A stretch of 64,000 nt of DNA from NCBI RefSeq assembly GCF_001294205.1, contig NZ_LAQT01000001.1:434001-498000 (forward strand), written 5' to 3'. The notes beneath the pieces are model-generated. The model did no database searches, had not been told where the DNA came from, and worked only from the letters and a program-made list of their open reading frames with translations. Positions 8,151 to 17,994 of the stretch are shown one piece after another. A program made the translations under genes and the position numbers. The DNA is from Amantichitinum ursilacus (GTDB taxonomy: Bacteria > Pseudomonadota > Gammaproteobacteria > Burkholderiales > Chitinibacteraceae). Position 1 is the stretch's first letter, and each line of letters opens with the position of its first letter.

Positions 8151-11100
8151 TTACATCGCAAACCGCGTTCTGGCCTCGCGCAGCGCCGCGGAGATCATCG
8201 CCAGGTCCGGGGCGCTATCGCGCAGTTCCTGCAGCATCTTCTGCCATGCCGCCAGCGATGCGCCTTGCTGCGCAATCCAGGTTTCCAGCCGCGCTTCAGT
8301 TTCGCCGCTGCCTTTACTCCACACCGCGTCGACCAGCCCCGCATGCAGCCGCTGTAGATCATCGCGTGCGGCCAGGCGGGCCAGTGCTTGCCAACGGTTG
8401 TCGCGCGGCAATTGTTCGATGGCTTGCGCCACCCAACTCAGGCCCAGCGCGTCGCCCGATTGCAGGAACAACTGCAGCCGCTCGGCCAGTGCGCCACGCA
8501 GTTCGGCATCGCGCGCCAGTTCCAGCACCGGCCCGGCGTAGGCCAACGCCAGCACTTGCGCGGCCAGACCAATCGGCACGCCCGCGCTAAGCCATTCATC
8601 ACGCAGTTCGTGATTGTGCTCAGGATGGCGCAGCCAGTCGGCCAGGCCTTGCAAGGCGTGCGTGACGGCCTCGATAAACGCGGCGTCTTGCTCGCCCGCT
8701 TGCAGCACCCAGCGCGTGGCGCGTTCGGTTTGCCGGCGCAGCAATTGCAGCATGGCGTATTGCACGCGCGTCGGTACCGCAGGCGGCAATTGCTCCACCG
8801 CGCGCGCCAGACGTTCGCTATCGAGCAGCGCCTGCGCCTGGCTAAAGGCGTCGATGACGGCGGCCGGATGGCGTTCGGTTTCTTCGCTGAGGCGGAACAC
8901 AAAGCTGATGCCCTGGCGATTGACCACGTGGTTGGTCAGCACCGTGGCGATGATTTCGCGGCGCAGCGGATGTTCACGCAGGCGTCCGCTAAAGCGTTCG
9001 CGCAGCAAGGCGGGGAAATAATCCGCCAGCAGTGCATCCCAGCGCGCGTTGTCGGGCAGGTCGCTGGCCAGCAGATCGTTATTGAGCACGATCTTGGCGT
9101 AGGCCAGCAGTACGGCCAGCTCGGGGCGCGTCAGGCCTTGTTGCGTTTGCTGGCGCTCCAGGCACTGGCTGTCGGTGGGCAGATATTCCAGACGCCGCGA
9201 CAATTTGCCCGCGGCTTCCATGCGCTGCATAAAGCGTTGATGCACGGGCAACAGCGAGCGCGCCTGATCGTGCTCCAGCGACAAGGTCAGCGTTTGCAGT
9301 TCGTTGTCGCGCAACACCAGGCGGCCGACGTCTTCGGTCATATCCGCCAGCACGCTATTGCGTTGCTTTTGCGTCAGATCGCCGCCCGCCACAATGCGGT
9401 TGAGTAGAATCTTGATATTGACCTCGTGATCGGAGCAATCCACGCCCGCCGAGTTGTCAATCGCATCGGTATGGATGCGGCCGCCGTGCAGCGCGTATTC
9501 GATGCGACCCGATTGCGTCATGCCCAGGTTGCCGCCTTCGGCAAAGACCTTGCAGCGCAGCTCGCGGCCATCGATGCGCACCGGATCATTGGCGCGGTCG
9601 CTGGCGTCGGCGTGGCTCTGGCTGCTGGCTTTGACGTAGGTGCCGATGCCGCCGTTGTAGAGCAGATCAACCGGTGCTTTCAGGATGGCCTGGATCAGCA
9701 GGTTGGGTTCCAGCGCGTTATCTTCGACTTGCAGCAACGCCTTCATCTGCGGCGACAGTGGAATGCTTTTGGCCGTGCGCGGCCACACGCCACCGCCTTC
9801 GGAAATCAGCGCGGCGTTGTAATCGGCCCAGGACGAACGCGGCAGCGCAAACATGCGTTCACGTTCTTTAAATGAAAGCGCGGCATCGGGGTTGGGGTCG
9901 ATAAAGATGTGGCGGTGGTCAAACGCGGCGACCAGTTTGGTGGCGGTGCTGCGCAACAAGCCGTTGCCGAACACGTCACCTGACATATCGCCGACACCGG
10001 CTACGGTAAACGCGTCGCGCGAGACATCCACGCCCATCTCGCGGAAATGCCGCTCCACCGACACCCATGCGCCGCGCGCGGTAATGCCCATCTTTTTGTG
10101 GTCATAACCCACCGAGCCACCGCTGGCGAACGCGTCATCCAGCCAGAAGCCATATTCGGCGGCCAGGCCATTGGCGATATCGGAGAAGGTGGCGGTGCCT
10201 TTATCGGCCGCGACCACCAGGTAGGGATCGTCTTCATCGCGACGGCGCACCAGCGCGGGCGGCACGACTTTGCCTTCCACCAGGTTGTCAGTCAGATCAA
10301 GCAGGCCGCGGATAAAGGTCTTGTAGCATTCCACGCCTTTGACCATTAGCGCATCGCGCTCGGCCGGGGCGTTCTTGACCACGAAGCCGCCTTTGGAACC
10401 GACCGGCACAATCACCGTGTTCTTGACCATCTGCGCCTTGACCAGGCCCAGCACTTCGGTGCGGAAATCCTCGCGCCGATCGCTCCAGCGCAAGCCACCG
10501 CGCGCCACTTTGCCGCCGCGCAAATGCACGCCTTCGACTTCGGTGCCGTAGACAAAGATTTCATACAGCGGCACCGGTTGCGGCATGCCGGGCACGCGCG
10601 CCGATTCCACCTTGAACGACAGCCATGCTTTAGGCTGGCCGTGCGCATCGCGCTGGAAGTGGTTGGTGCGCAAGGTGGCGTCGATGGCGGCGACAAAGCC
10701 GGTCAGGATTTTTTCTTCGTCCACGCTGGGCAGCGCGCTGATGGCGGATTGCAAGCGCGCCTTGATCGCTTCGGCGGCCACGTCATCGGCGGTTTCGGGG
10801 TTCAGGCGCGCATGGAACAGCGCGCTGAGATCCCGTGCGATATCGGCGTGATGCAGCAGGCAATCGGCCAGTGTTTCAATCGCATAGCGCAAATTGATCT
10901 GCTTGAGATAACGCGCGTAGGCGCGCAGTACGACCACGTCGCGCCAGCTGAGGTCGGCCTGCAGCACCAGTTTGTTGAACGGATCGTTTTCGCAGGCATT
11001 GGCAAACGCGGCGCGGAAGGCGTGCAACACGCGATCGCGCGCGGCGGCGTCTTCCAGCGCACCGGCGGCGGGCAACTGGATGCCAATATCGATAATCCAC

Positions 11101-12884
11101 GCTTTGCGGTCTTGCTCCAGTCGCAAAACATAGGGGCGCTCGTCCAGCACGCGCACGCCCATGTTTTCCAGCAGCGGGGTGTAATCGGAAATGGCGATAT
11201 CGCTGTTATTAAATAGCTTGAGCCGCCACATGCGCGTGTCGCTGCTGCTGGCCGGGGCCAGCGAGGCCTGCATCGCGCCATGGCGTTCAGCGTTTTCCAG
11301 CATATCGATGTCGTACACCGCGACGCGCGCGGCGAAGTCGGCCATATAGCCCGCCGGGAAAGCGCGTTGATAGCGTTGGTACAAGGTCGAGCCGCGTTCC
11401 TCGCCGCTGTGTTGCAGTAATTGCGCGCGCAGCTCGTCGGGCCAGCGCTGTGCGATGACGGCGACTTCGGCTTCGATTTCAGCCGGGTTGTAGTCGGCCG
11501 GGCCGGCGTGGCCCAAGCGCACGATAAAGTGGATGCGCGCCAACGGGCTATCGTTGAGCAGCACATTGAATTCGCAGCTTTCGCCACCGATTTTGTCCAG
11601 CAGCAATTGCTGCACGCGCATGCGCACTTCGGTGGTGTAGTTGTCACGCGGCACATACAGCATCGCAGACACATAACGGCGATAGATGTCTTCGCGGAAG
11701 AACAGGCGCACGCGAGCGCGTTCGTGCAGGCCGACCACGGCAATGGCCATGCGCAGCAGATCGGGCTCGCTGGTTTCCATCAGCTCGTCACGCGGATAGG
11801 TGTCGAGCACATTCAATAACGCTTTGCCACGATGGCCGGCCAGATCGGCGCCACTGTCTTGCAATACGGCATCGATTTTGCGGCGCAATACCGGCACATC
11901 GCGTGGCGGCTGGGTGTAAGCGCTGGCGGTGTACAGGCCGATGATGCGCAATTCGCCCACCACACCTGACGCGTCGATCTGCTTGATGCAGACCATATCG
12001 AGGTAAACCGGCCGATGCACGATCGAGCGGGTGTCGGCTTTGGTCAGGATCAGTTGCGACTGTGCGGTATAGGCCACCTGGCGCAGTTCGGGCGTGAGCG
12101 CGGCATAGGTGCGCGACGGGCCGCCGACGCCTTCATCGCGCAACAGGCCGAGGCCGGAGCCGGGTTCGATTTCCAGCGTCTGGCGGTCATCGCTAAAGCG
12201 GTAGTCGCGGCAGCCCAGGATGACGAAATGATCGTCCAGCAGCCAGTCGATAAAGGCGAGGGTTTCGCCCGCGTCGGCGCTGGGTAGCGGCGGTGGGGTG
12301 TGCTGCAGTTGCTGGCGGCATTGGGCAATGCGCGCCGTCATGGCGGGCCAGTCGCCCACCGCGGTGGTCAGCGCTTCGAGCGCCATGCGGATTTCTTGTT
12401 CGATCTGCCGTAAAGCGGAGGCATCGCTCTCGCGGTCAATCTCAAAATGCATCCAGGATTCGGGTTGTCCGGCCTGCGTGTCGACTACATCACCTTGTGC
12501 GTTGCGTGTTAGATGCAACACAGGATGTAGCACCAGATGCACGGTATAACCCAGCCGGGCTAATGCCATGCCAACGGTATCTACCAGGAACGGCATATCG
12601 GGCGTAATCAGCTCCACCACCGTGTGGCTGGACTGCCAGCCGTGGTCGGGCGGGGTGGGGTTGTAGACGCGCAGCAGCGTTTCTTGCGGCTGGCGTTGTT
12701 GCCCCAGTCTGATATGCGCCTGGAATGCCCCCGTCCAGTCGACGGGCTGACGAGAAGAGTAATCTTCATAGGGCAAATCAGCGTAATATGCGAACAGCAA
12801 TTCTCGCAGTTCACTCGGCACCAATGCGCCGAGGCTCTCCGGGGTGGCGATGTGTTGCGCCGGGAGAGGTGTATTCGTGGTCAT
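8151..12884 (-). CDS. NAD-specific glutamate dehydrogenase, large type
   Basis: 1577 residues from the ATG at 12884, preceded by AAGG seven bases upstream; the frame continues 88 codons further but without family character. It is the 180-kDa-class enzyme (as in Pseudomonas GdhB) that oxidatively deaminates glutamate to 2-oxoglutarate with NAD. The N-terminal half carries regulatory ACT-like segments (VVELITPDMPFLVDTVGMAL). The catalytic core includes RGGLRWSDRREDFRTEVLGL, the substrate-lysine segment VPVGSKGGFVVKN, GVGDMSGDVFGNGLL, and the nucleotide domain end KVFAEGGNLGMTQSGRIEY. It is monocistronic with its own terminator and feeds glutamate carbon into the TCA cycle. Confidence 0.95.
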   Translation of the reverse strand: MTTNTPLPAQHIATPESLGALVPSELRELLFAYYADLPYEDYSSRQPVDWTGAFQAHIRLGQQRQPQETLLRVYNPTPPDHGWQSSHTVVELITPDMPFLVDTVGMALARLGYTVHLVLHPVLHLTRNAQGDVVDTQAGQPESWMHFEIDRESDASALRQIEQEIRMALEALTTAVGDWPAMTARIAQCRQQLQHTPPPLPSADAGETLAFIDWLLDDHFVILGCRDYRFSDDRQTLEIEPGSGLGLLRDEGVGGPSRTYAALTPELRQVAYTAQSQLILTKADTRSIVHRPVYLDMVCIKQIDASGVVGELRIIGLYTASAYTQPPRDVPVLRRKIDAVLQDSGADLAGHRGKALLNVLDTYPRDELMETSEPDLLRMAIAVVGLHERARVRLFFREDIYRRYVSAMLYVPRDNYTTEVRMRVQQLLLDKIGGESCEFNVLLNDSPLARIHFIVRLGHAGPADYNPAEIEAEVAVIAQRWPDELRAQLLQHSGEERGSTLYQRYQRAFPAGYMADFAARVAVYDIDMLENAERHGAMQASLAPASSSDTRMWRLKLFNNSDIAISDYTPLLENMGVRVLDERPYVLRLEQDRKAWIIDIGIQLPAAGALEDAAARDRVLHAFRAAFANACENDPFNKLVLQADLSWRDVVVLRAYARYLKQINLRYAIETLADCLLHHADIARDLSALFHARLNPETADDVAAEAIKARLQSAISALPSVDEEKILTGFVAAIDATLRTNHFQRDAHGQPKAWLSFKVESARVPGMPQPVPLYEIFVYGTEVEGVHLRGGKVARGGLRWSDRREDFRTEVLGLVKAQMVKNTVIVPVGSKGGFVVKNAPAERDALMVKGVECYKTFIRGLLDLTDNLVEGKVVPPALVRRRDEDDPYLVVAADKGTATFSDIANGLAAEYGFWLDDAFASGGSVGYDHKKMGITARGAWVSVERHFREMGVDVSRDAFTVAGVGDMSGDVFGNGLLRSTATKLVAAFDHRHIFIDPNPDAALSFKERERMFALPRSSWADYNAALISEGGGVWPRTAKSIPLSPQMKALLQVEDNALEPNLLIQAILKAPVDLLYNGGIGTYVKASSQSHADASDRANDPVRIDGRELRCKVFAEGGNLGMTQSGRIEYALHGGRIHTDAIDNSAGVDCSDHEVNIKILLNRIVAGGDLTQKQRNSVLADMTEDVGRLVLRDNELQTLTLSLEHDQARSLLPVHQRFMQRMEAAGKLSRRLEYLPTDSQCLERQQTQQGLTRPELAVLLAYAKIVLNNDLLASDLPDNARWDALLADYFPALLRERFSGRLREHPLRREIIATVLTNHVVNRQGISFVFRLSEETERHPAAVIDAFSQAQALLDSERLARAVEQLPPAVPTRVQYAMLQLLRRQTERATRWVLQAGEQDAAFIEAVTHALQGLADWLRHPEHNHELRDEWLSAGVPIGLAAQVLALAYAGPVLELARDAELRGALAERLQLFLQSGDALGLSWVAQAIEQLPRDNRWQALARLAARDDLQRLHAGLVDAVWSKGSGETEARLETWIAQQGASLAAWQKMLQELRDSAPDLAMISAALREARTRFAM

Positions 12885-13237
12885 TTCAGCCTTCCTTGAT
12901 CGAAGCAGAGCTGTCGTGTAACGAGGTATTTTTGTGATGTGCCGTGATGCCAGGCCGACTCTATACCCGCCTTTTAAAGCGCGCCAACAGGTGGAATCCC
13001 CATTAGGGAACATCCTGAACGGCTGTACTTTGCCGGGCGTGCTAGGGCATGGCGACGGCCGTATGACCAGGTGGTACCCAAGGCGGCAAAACCAGGTGAC
13101 GACCTGGTTGCGCCCGGGGCCGCAATCGGACACCGATGAAAACACCATTCGGCGCGCCAGGCGGTATGGCTTTCCAATATCACTAGCCGCTAATATGTGG
13201 CGTAACCTGCCTATAGAACGTCCAAACGGAGAGTTGC
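12885..13237. other. Divergent intergenic region (353 bases)
   Basis: No gene is seen here. It must carry the promoters of the glutamate dehydrogenase (minus) and the DUF1631 gene (plus). It contains a palindrome at 13090-13109 (AACCAGGT gacg ACCTGGTT), also listed separately, and an AT-rich patch near 13186-13196 that could be a -10 region for the rightward gene. Confidence 0.5.
13090..13109. repeat. Palindrome CCAGGTGACGACCTGG, family B
   Basis: The perfect 8-base arms AACCAGGT and ACCTGGTT are separated by GACG. A near-identical palindrome, CCAGGTGATGACCTGG, occurs at 38056-38071 after a PEP-CTERM gene, so this is more likely a dispersed palindrome than a gene-specific operator. Confidence 0.5.
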
Positions 13238-15607
13238 ATGACCCCCGCCCGTAACTACAAGACTACTGCGCCGCCAGGCGACACGCTGGTAGCGTGCCGC
13301 GACCTGGCGCTACAGCTGCTTACCCAGTCACTGGAAGGGTTCTTTACGCAACTTGAAGCCACCTTTTTTGATCTGGCCGAAGACACGCATGACATGCAGT
13401 TGCGTGATACCTACTTTGCCGCCCGCGCTGAAGCGCAATCGAAAAAGAACGCCATCCTGGGCGCTTTCCGGCAGCAGTTTCTGGAAACGTTTAACCAGCG
13501 CTTGCAGGGTAATCACAGTAAGGCGGGTTTCTATCCGGTGAACAAGGCGCTGGGCGAACTGAGCCTGGTGGCCAATGACGATTACGAAGAAAGCCTGACC
13601 GCCAGCCACGTGGCGGATTCGCTGAAGAACAAGGGCGGCGATACGCTGCACCAGCTGGAACAACGTCTGGCGCGTTTGATGCCGGACAGCCGCGACGCAT
13701 CGGCCAGCAACCCGCTGAGCCCCGATGCGATTGCGGAGGCCGTGATGGCCGCCTGCCGCATGTTTGAAAGCGGCATCGGCGCGCGTCTGGCCGCCATGCG
13801 TGCCTTTGAGACCGAATTGTCGGATCAGGTAACGCAGGTTTATCAGCACCTCAATCAATTCCTGATCCAGGAAAACGTACAACCCGTCAGCCACCGTGCG
13901 GTGCTGAACCGCGGCCGTGCGCCGGGCCAGGCGCCGTACGATCCGAATGCGCAACAAGCGAATGCCGATGCGGGTATGGCGGCCGGGCAGGGCAACGATC
14001 AATTCCAGGGTTATGCGCCCAATCAATATCCGGGCCAGTACGGCGCCAGCAGCCAGCAAGGCCAGCAGGGCTACATGATGACGCCCGAGCTGGCGGCGCA
14101 TTTGCAGCAGCTGGCCGCGGGCAATATGCAAGCGCAAGCGCGCTCGTCGTTGCGACCCGAGTGGTTTTCGTTTCTGGATAACCTGCAGCGTGATCCGCCG
14201 GGCGCGGCGCAACAAGGTACCGGCCTGCCCGAAAACCTGTTGTCGGTACTGCGGAGCACACGCTGGGTAAATGAACTGAACCGCGTCGACACCATGACGT
14301 TTGATCTGGTGTCGATGCTGTTTGACCGGCTGTTTGAAGACGAACGTCTGCCCAACGCCATCAAGGGCTTGCTGGCGCGTTTGCAGATTCCGGTACTGAA
14401 GGTCTCGTTGCTGGACGGCAGCTTCTTTGCGCGTAAATCGCATCCGGCGCGGCAACTGATTGACTTGCTGGAAGATTCGTTCCGCGACTGGCAGGGCGAG
14501 CCGGACGATACCGATCCGACCTTTGCCAAGTTCAACGATGTGGTCAGCTGGATCAACACGCACTTTGAAGACGAAGTGGGCGTGTTTGATACCGCGCTGG
14601 CCGATATCAAACGTTTTCTGGCCGATGCCGACGAGCTGGCGCAATTGCGCGCCAACCAGGCGGCCGAAGATCTGCTGCGCCACGAAGTCTCCGAGCTGGC
14701 CACGGCCACCGCTGAAAGCTTGGTGCAGGCGCGACTGGCACGTGCGGCGGAAGTACCGCTGCTGGTGTCCGATTTTCTGGGCACGTGGTGGTCTGCGGCG
14801 CTGGCCAATGCCTGGGGCCCGCATGGCGAAGCGGAAGCAGAATTCGTGCTGCGCCAGAAAGCCATGGACGATCTGATCTGGAGCCTGGCGCCCAAGCGCG
14901 GCCCGGAAGAACGGCTGCAACTGGTCAATCTGCTGCCCAGCATGCTGAAAGTGCTGGAGCATGGCGCGACGTCGGCAGGGATGCCGTCGGATGCGTCGAA
15001 AGCGTTTTTCTCCGAGCTGGTGAACTGCCACGCCGCGGCCATCCGCAACGGTTTGCGTCAGGCCGCGCTGGACCCGCTGGCGCCGGCTAATCCCGCGCCG
15101 GGTTCGGCCGCTGCGGCAGCGCTGGCTCCGGCTGCAGCGCCACCGGCACAAATTTCGCCGGTGGCGGCCGTGGCGGCGCAACCTGCTGCTCCGCTCAATG
15201 CGGCGGTGCCTGGCCAGACGCTGGCTGGCGCCCCGGTCACCACCCCGGCCTCGCCGATTGTGGCGGCAGTGGTGACGCCGGTGTCGGTGGCGGCGCATGA
15301 CGTCGTGGCGTCGGGTACGGTGGAATATGAAGAGCCTGCCGAAGACCTCGATAGCCATATTCCGGCGCGCGGCGAGTGGGTGAACTGGCTGGATAACGAT
15401 GGCCACGAACGCCGTCTGCGTCTGTCCTGGATCAGCCCGCTGGGTACGCGTTATCTGTTTACCAATCGCCAGGGTGAAAACGGCCTGGCGCTGACGCGCC
15501 CCGAAGTGGAAGCCCATCTGGCCAGCGGCCGTTTGCAACGTCTGAATACCGACGAATCGGCCACCGAGCGCGCACTGAACCAGCTGAAAGAACAACTGGT
15601 GCAATAA
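13238..15607 (+). CDS. DUF1631 family protein
   Basis: 789 residues; GGAGAG lies six bases before the ATG. The first 200 residues are helical, with QLLTQSLEGFFTQLEATFFD. A low-complexity Gln/Gly/Tyr linker follows near residues 230-285. The conserved DUF1631 core has VLRSTRWVNELNRVDTMTF, then IKGLLARLQIPVLKVSLLD and FFARKSHPARQLIDLL. After an Ala/Pro-rich linker (about 610-690) comes a C-terminal PilZ-like beta module (GEWVNWLDNDGHERRLRLSW). DUF1631 proteins of betaproteobacteria are of unknown function; the PilZ-like end would allow cyclic-di-GMP binding, but the usual RxxxR motif is not obvious. The gene has its own terminator. Confidence 0.88.
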   Translation: MTPARNYKTTAPPGDTLVACRDLALQLLTQSLEGFFTQLEATFFDLAEDTHDMQLRDTYFAARAEAQSKKNAILGAFRQQFLETFNQRLQGNHSKAGFYPVNKALGELSLVANDDYEESLTASHVADSLKNKGGDTLHQLEQRLARLMPDSRDASASNPLSPDAIAEAVMAACRMFESGIGARLAAMRAFETELSDQVTQVYQHLNQFLIQENVQPVSHRAVLNRGRAPGQAPYDPNAQQANADAGMAAGQGNDQFQGYAPNQYPGQYGASSQQGQQGYMMTPELAAHLQQLAAGNMQAQARSSLRPEWFSFLDNLQRDPPGAAQQGTGLPENLLSVLRSTRWVNELNRVDTMTFDLVSMLFDRLFEDERLPNAIKGLLARLQIPVLKVSLLDGSFFARKSHPARQLIDLLEDSFRDWQGEPDDTDPTFAKFNDVVSWINTHFEDEVGVFDTALADIKRFLADADELAQLRANQAAEDLLRHEVSELATATAESLVQARLARAAEVPLLVSDFLGTWWSAALANAWGPHGEAEAEFVLRQKAMDDLIWSLAPKRGPEERLQLVNLLPSMLKVLEHGATSAGMPSDASKAFFSELVNCHAAAIRNGLRQAALDPLAPANPAPGSAAAAALAPAAAPPAQISPVAAVAAQPAAPLNAAVPGQTLAGAPVTTPASPIVAAVVTPVSVAAHDVVASGTVEYEEPAEDLDSHIPARGEWVNWLDNDGHERRLRLSWISPLGTRYLFTNRQGENGLALTRPEVEAHLASGRLQRLNTDESATERALNQLKEQLVQ

Positions 15608-15635
15608 GCCAATCGCAATTCAACGGCCCTAGCGT

Positions 15636-15668
15636 TAAAAACGGCGTCCTGCCTGGGGCGCCGTTTTT
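15636..15668 (+). terminator. Rho-independent terminator after the DUF1631 gene
   Basis: AAAAACGGCG TCCTGCCTGGGG CGCCGTTTTT forms a short GC stem with flanking A and T tracts, 28 bases after the stop. Confidence 0.75.
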
Positions 15669-15754
15669 GTTTGCGCCGCGCAGGCCGCGTTTTTATCGGC
15701 AAAACGGCCTTCGCGTCGGCCTGGCCGCGGCGGCCTTCCTGTATCATGCGGCCC

Positions 15755-17671
15755 ATGATTCGACTTAAATCCCTCACGCTGCGCCGTGGCACCAAAGTTT
15801 TGCTCGATCGCGTTGATCTGACGCTTTATCCCGGCAGCAAAGTTGGCGTCGTTGGCGCCAATGGCGCTGGTAAATCCAGCTTTTTTGCGCTGCTACGCGG
15901 CGAATTGCATCCCGATGCGGGCGACGTGGAATTGCCGCCGCGCTTGCGCATCGGCCACGTGGCCCAGGAAACCCCATCCTTGCCCGTCAGCGCGTTGGAA
16001 TACGTGCTGGATGGCGATACCGAATTACGCGAAATCCAGCGTCAACTGGACCTGCATGGTGCGGAAGACGGCGACGGCATGCTGCACGGCGAATGGCTGG
16101 CCAAGCTCGACGCCATCGACGGTTACACCGCTCAGGCGCGTGGTTCGCGTTTGCTGTCGGGGCTGGGTTTCTCGCAAGCCGAAATGCAAAAGCCGGTCTC
16201 GGATTTCTCGGGTGGCTGGCGCATGCGGCTGAACCTGGCGCAAGCGCTGATGTGTCGTTCTGACTTGCTGCTGCTGGATGAGCCGACCAACCATTTGGAC
16301 CTGGAAACGGTGGTCTGGCTGGAAGACTGGTTGCGCACTTATCCCGGCATGCTGCTGGTGATTTCGCATGATCGTGATTTTCTGGATTCGACCATCAACG
16401 GCATTCTGCACGTCGAAAACGCACAAGCCACGCTGTACACCGGCACTTATGCCGACTTTGAAAACCAGCGCGCGCAGAAGCTATCGCAACAACAACAGGC
16501 TTACGAGAAACAGCAACGCGAAATCGCCCATCTGCAATCGTTTGTGGATCGCTTTAAGGCTAAGGCTTCCAAAGCGCGCCAGGCACAAAGCCGCGTCAAG
16601 ACGCTGGAGCGCATGGAAGTGATTGCAGCGGCGCATATTGATTCGCCGTTTCACTTTACCTTTCGCGAGCCCGTCTCGACGCCTAACCCCTTGTTACGCA
16701 TCGAAAATGCCGCTGCCGGTTACGCGATTGAATCGCCGATTCTGCAGGGCCTGAATCTGAGCCTGGAAAAATCCGCACGGATTGGTTTGCTCGGCGTGAA
16801 CGGTGCGGGTAAATCCACGCTGATCAAAATGCTGGCGGCCGAAAACGCCCCGCTGGCGGGTGAACGGGTGGAAGGCAAGGGTCTGAAAATTGGTTACTTT
16901 GCCCAGCACCAGGTGGATGCGCTGCGGCTGGATGAATCGCCGCTGTGGCATATGCAAAAGCTGGACCCGATGACGCGTGAGCAGGAATTCCGCAACTTTC
17001 TGGGTGGCTTTGATTTTCACGGCGATATGGCCTCGGCCCCAGTGGCGCCGTTTTCAGGTGGCGAAAAAGCACGCCTGGCACTGGCCTTGCTGATCTGGCA
17101 AAAGCCCAACTTGCTGTTGCTGGATGAGCCGACCAATCACCTGGATATCGAGATGCGCCAGGCGCTGACGCAAGCGCTGCAGGATTTTGAAGGCGCAATC
17201 ATTCTGGTATCGCATGATCGGCATTTGCTGCGCGCCAGCGTGGATGATTTCTGGTTGATCGAAAACGGCAATGTGCGGCCGTTTGATGGCGATCTGGACG
17301 ATTACACGCGTTACAGCCAGGAAAAACGCAGCGAGCAGGCAAGCGCCTTGCGCGAATCGGAAGGCTTTGTCGACCGCAAAGCGCAAAAACGCGCGCAGGC
17401 AGAAGCGCGGCAGAAACTGGCCTCGGCACGCAAGCCGCTGGAGCAGAAACTGGCCAAGCTGGAAAAACAGATGGCGCCGCTGCAGGCCGAGCACGCAAAG
17501 CTGGCGGCCACGCTGGCCGAAGAGACCATCTATTTGCCCGAGCGCAAAAATGATCTGCAAAGCGCGCTGAAACGCGAAACCGAAGTGAAAGCACAGATGG
17601 ATGCGCTGGAACTGGAGTGGCTGGAGATCACCGACGAGATCGAAGCGCTGGAAGCGGCCGCCAACGGCTGA
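15755..17671 (+). CDS. yheS: ABC-F family ATPase YheS
   Basis: 638 residues from the ATG at 15755, which gives the family N-terminus MIRLKSLTLRRG; longer in-frame starts reach into the terminator region. There are two ABC ATPase domains without membrane segments. The first has Walker A GANGAGKSS, signature SGGWRMRLNLAQAL and Walker B LLLLDEPTNHLD. The second has GVNGAGKSTLIK, SGGEKARLALALL and LLLLDEPTNHLDIEM. They are joined by the charged interdomain linker (QQQAYEKQQREIAHLQSFVD). A coiled-coil C-terminal tail with many Lys/Glu follows. Length and sequence closely match E. coli YheS (637 residues). ABC-F proteins act on the ribosome. It is probably monocistronic. Confidence 0.93.
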   Translation: MIRLKSLTLRRGTKVLLDRVDLTLYPGSKVGVVGANGAGKSSFFALLRGELHPDAGDVELPPRLRIGHVAQETPSLPVSALEYVLDGDTELREIQRQLDLHGAEDGDGMLHGEWLAKLDAIDGYTAQARGSRLLSGLGFSQAEMQKPVSDFSGGWRMRLNLAQALMCRSDLLLLDEPTNHLDLETVVWLEDWLRTYPGMLLVISHDRDFLDSTINGILHVENAQATLYTGTYADFENQRAQKLSQQQQAYEKQQREIAHLQSFVDRFKAKASKARQAQSRVKTLERMEVIAAAHIDSPFHFTFREPVSTPNPLLRIENAAAGYAIESPILQGLNLSLEKSARIGLLGVNGAGKSTLIKMLAAENAPLAGERVEGKGLKIGYFAQHQVDALRLDESPLWHMQKLDPMTREQEFRNFLGGFDFHGDMASAPVAPFSGGEKARLALALLIWQKPNLLLLDEPTNHLDIEMRQALTQALQDFEGAIILVSHDRHLLRASVDDFWLIENGNVRPFDGDLDDYTRYSQEKRSEQASALRESEGFVDRKAQKRAQAEARQKLASARKPLEQKLAKLEKQMAPLQAEHAKLAATLAEETIYLPERKNDLQSALKRETEVKAQMDALELEWLEITDEIEALEAAANG

Positions 17672-17680
17672 CGCCGCATG

Positions 17681-17868
17681 GGGTGGGCCTGACGTCCCCG
17701 TCACGACCCACCCTCCAAAGCCGTTTGCCCGTTTTGCAGTACGTGGAAATCAGCGCTTTGAGGGGTGGCTTGATCGCGCCAGATAAAGCCGTGGAGAAAT
17801 GTCCGGCTGTGTGCTTCTCCTTGGCTTTGAGGGGTGGGTCTTGACGGGGACGCCAAGTCCCACCCTAT
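17681..17868. repeat. BIME-like inverted repeat pair, family A with insert
   Basis: A unit at about 17681-17716 and its approximate reverse complement at about 17824-17868 share GGGTGGG, the insert ACGTCCCCGTC, GACCCACCC and CAAAGCC. They match the pair at 6369-6464 apart from the insert. The spacer ends in a similar way at both sites (CTTCTCGGCGGCTTTGA versus CTTCTCCTTGGCTTTGA). A third partial unit (CTTTGAGGGGTGG) sits at 17756-17768. The element occupies most of the gap between yheS and the FecR-type gene. Confidence 0.8.
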
Positions 17869-17898
17869 GTGTGTCTGGCGACACGGCGTCGCACATTT

Positions 17899-17916
17899 TG
17901 TCACATTGCGGTGACA
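17899..17916. promoter_or_regulatory. Inverted repeat upstream of the FecR/DUF6600 gene
   Basis: TGTCAC ATTGCG GTGACA is a perfect 6-base inverted repeat about 80 bases before the gene start. Its size and position suit a dimeric regulator site. This is inference from symmetry only. Confidence 0.3.
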
Positions 17917-17994
17917 TCGCTTACGCTTTTGTCATCTACCGCACGACAGAAGCGGGCGTTTAATAGGCATAGCATCCACTGCATGAGGTGCCTT

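Noticed and set aside
13328-15604. A 758-codon open frame antisense to the DUF1631 gene
   Set aside because: It mirrors the codon periodicity of the sense gene, is His/Arg/Gln-rich and has no domain or ribosome site. The same applies to the 570-codon antisense frame at 3344-5056.
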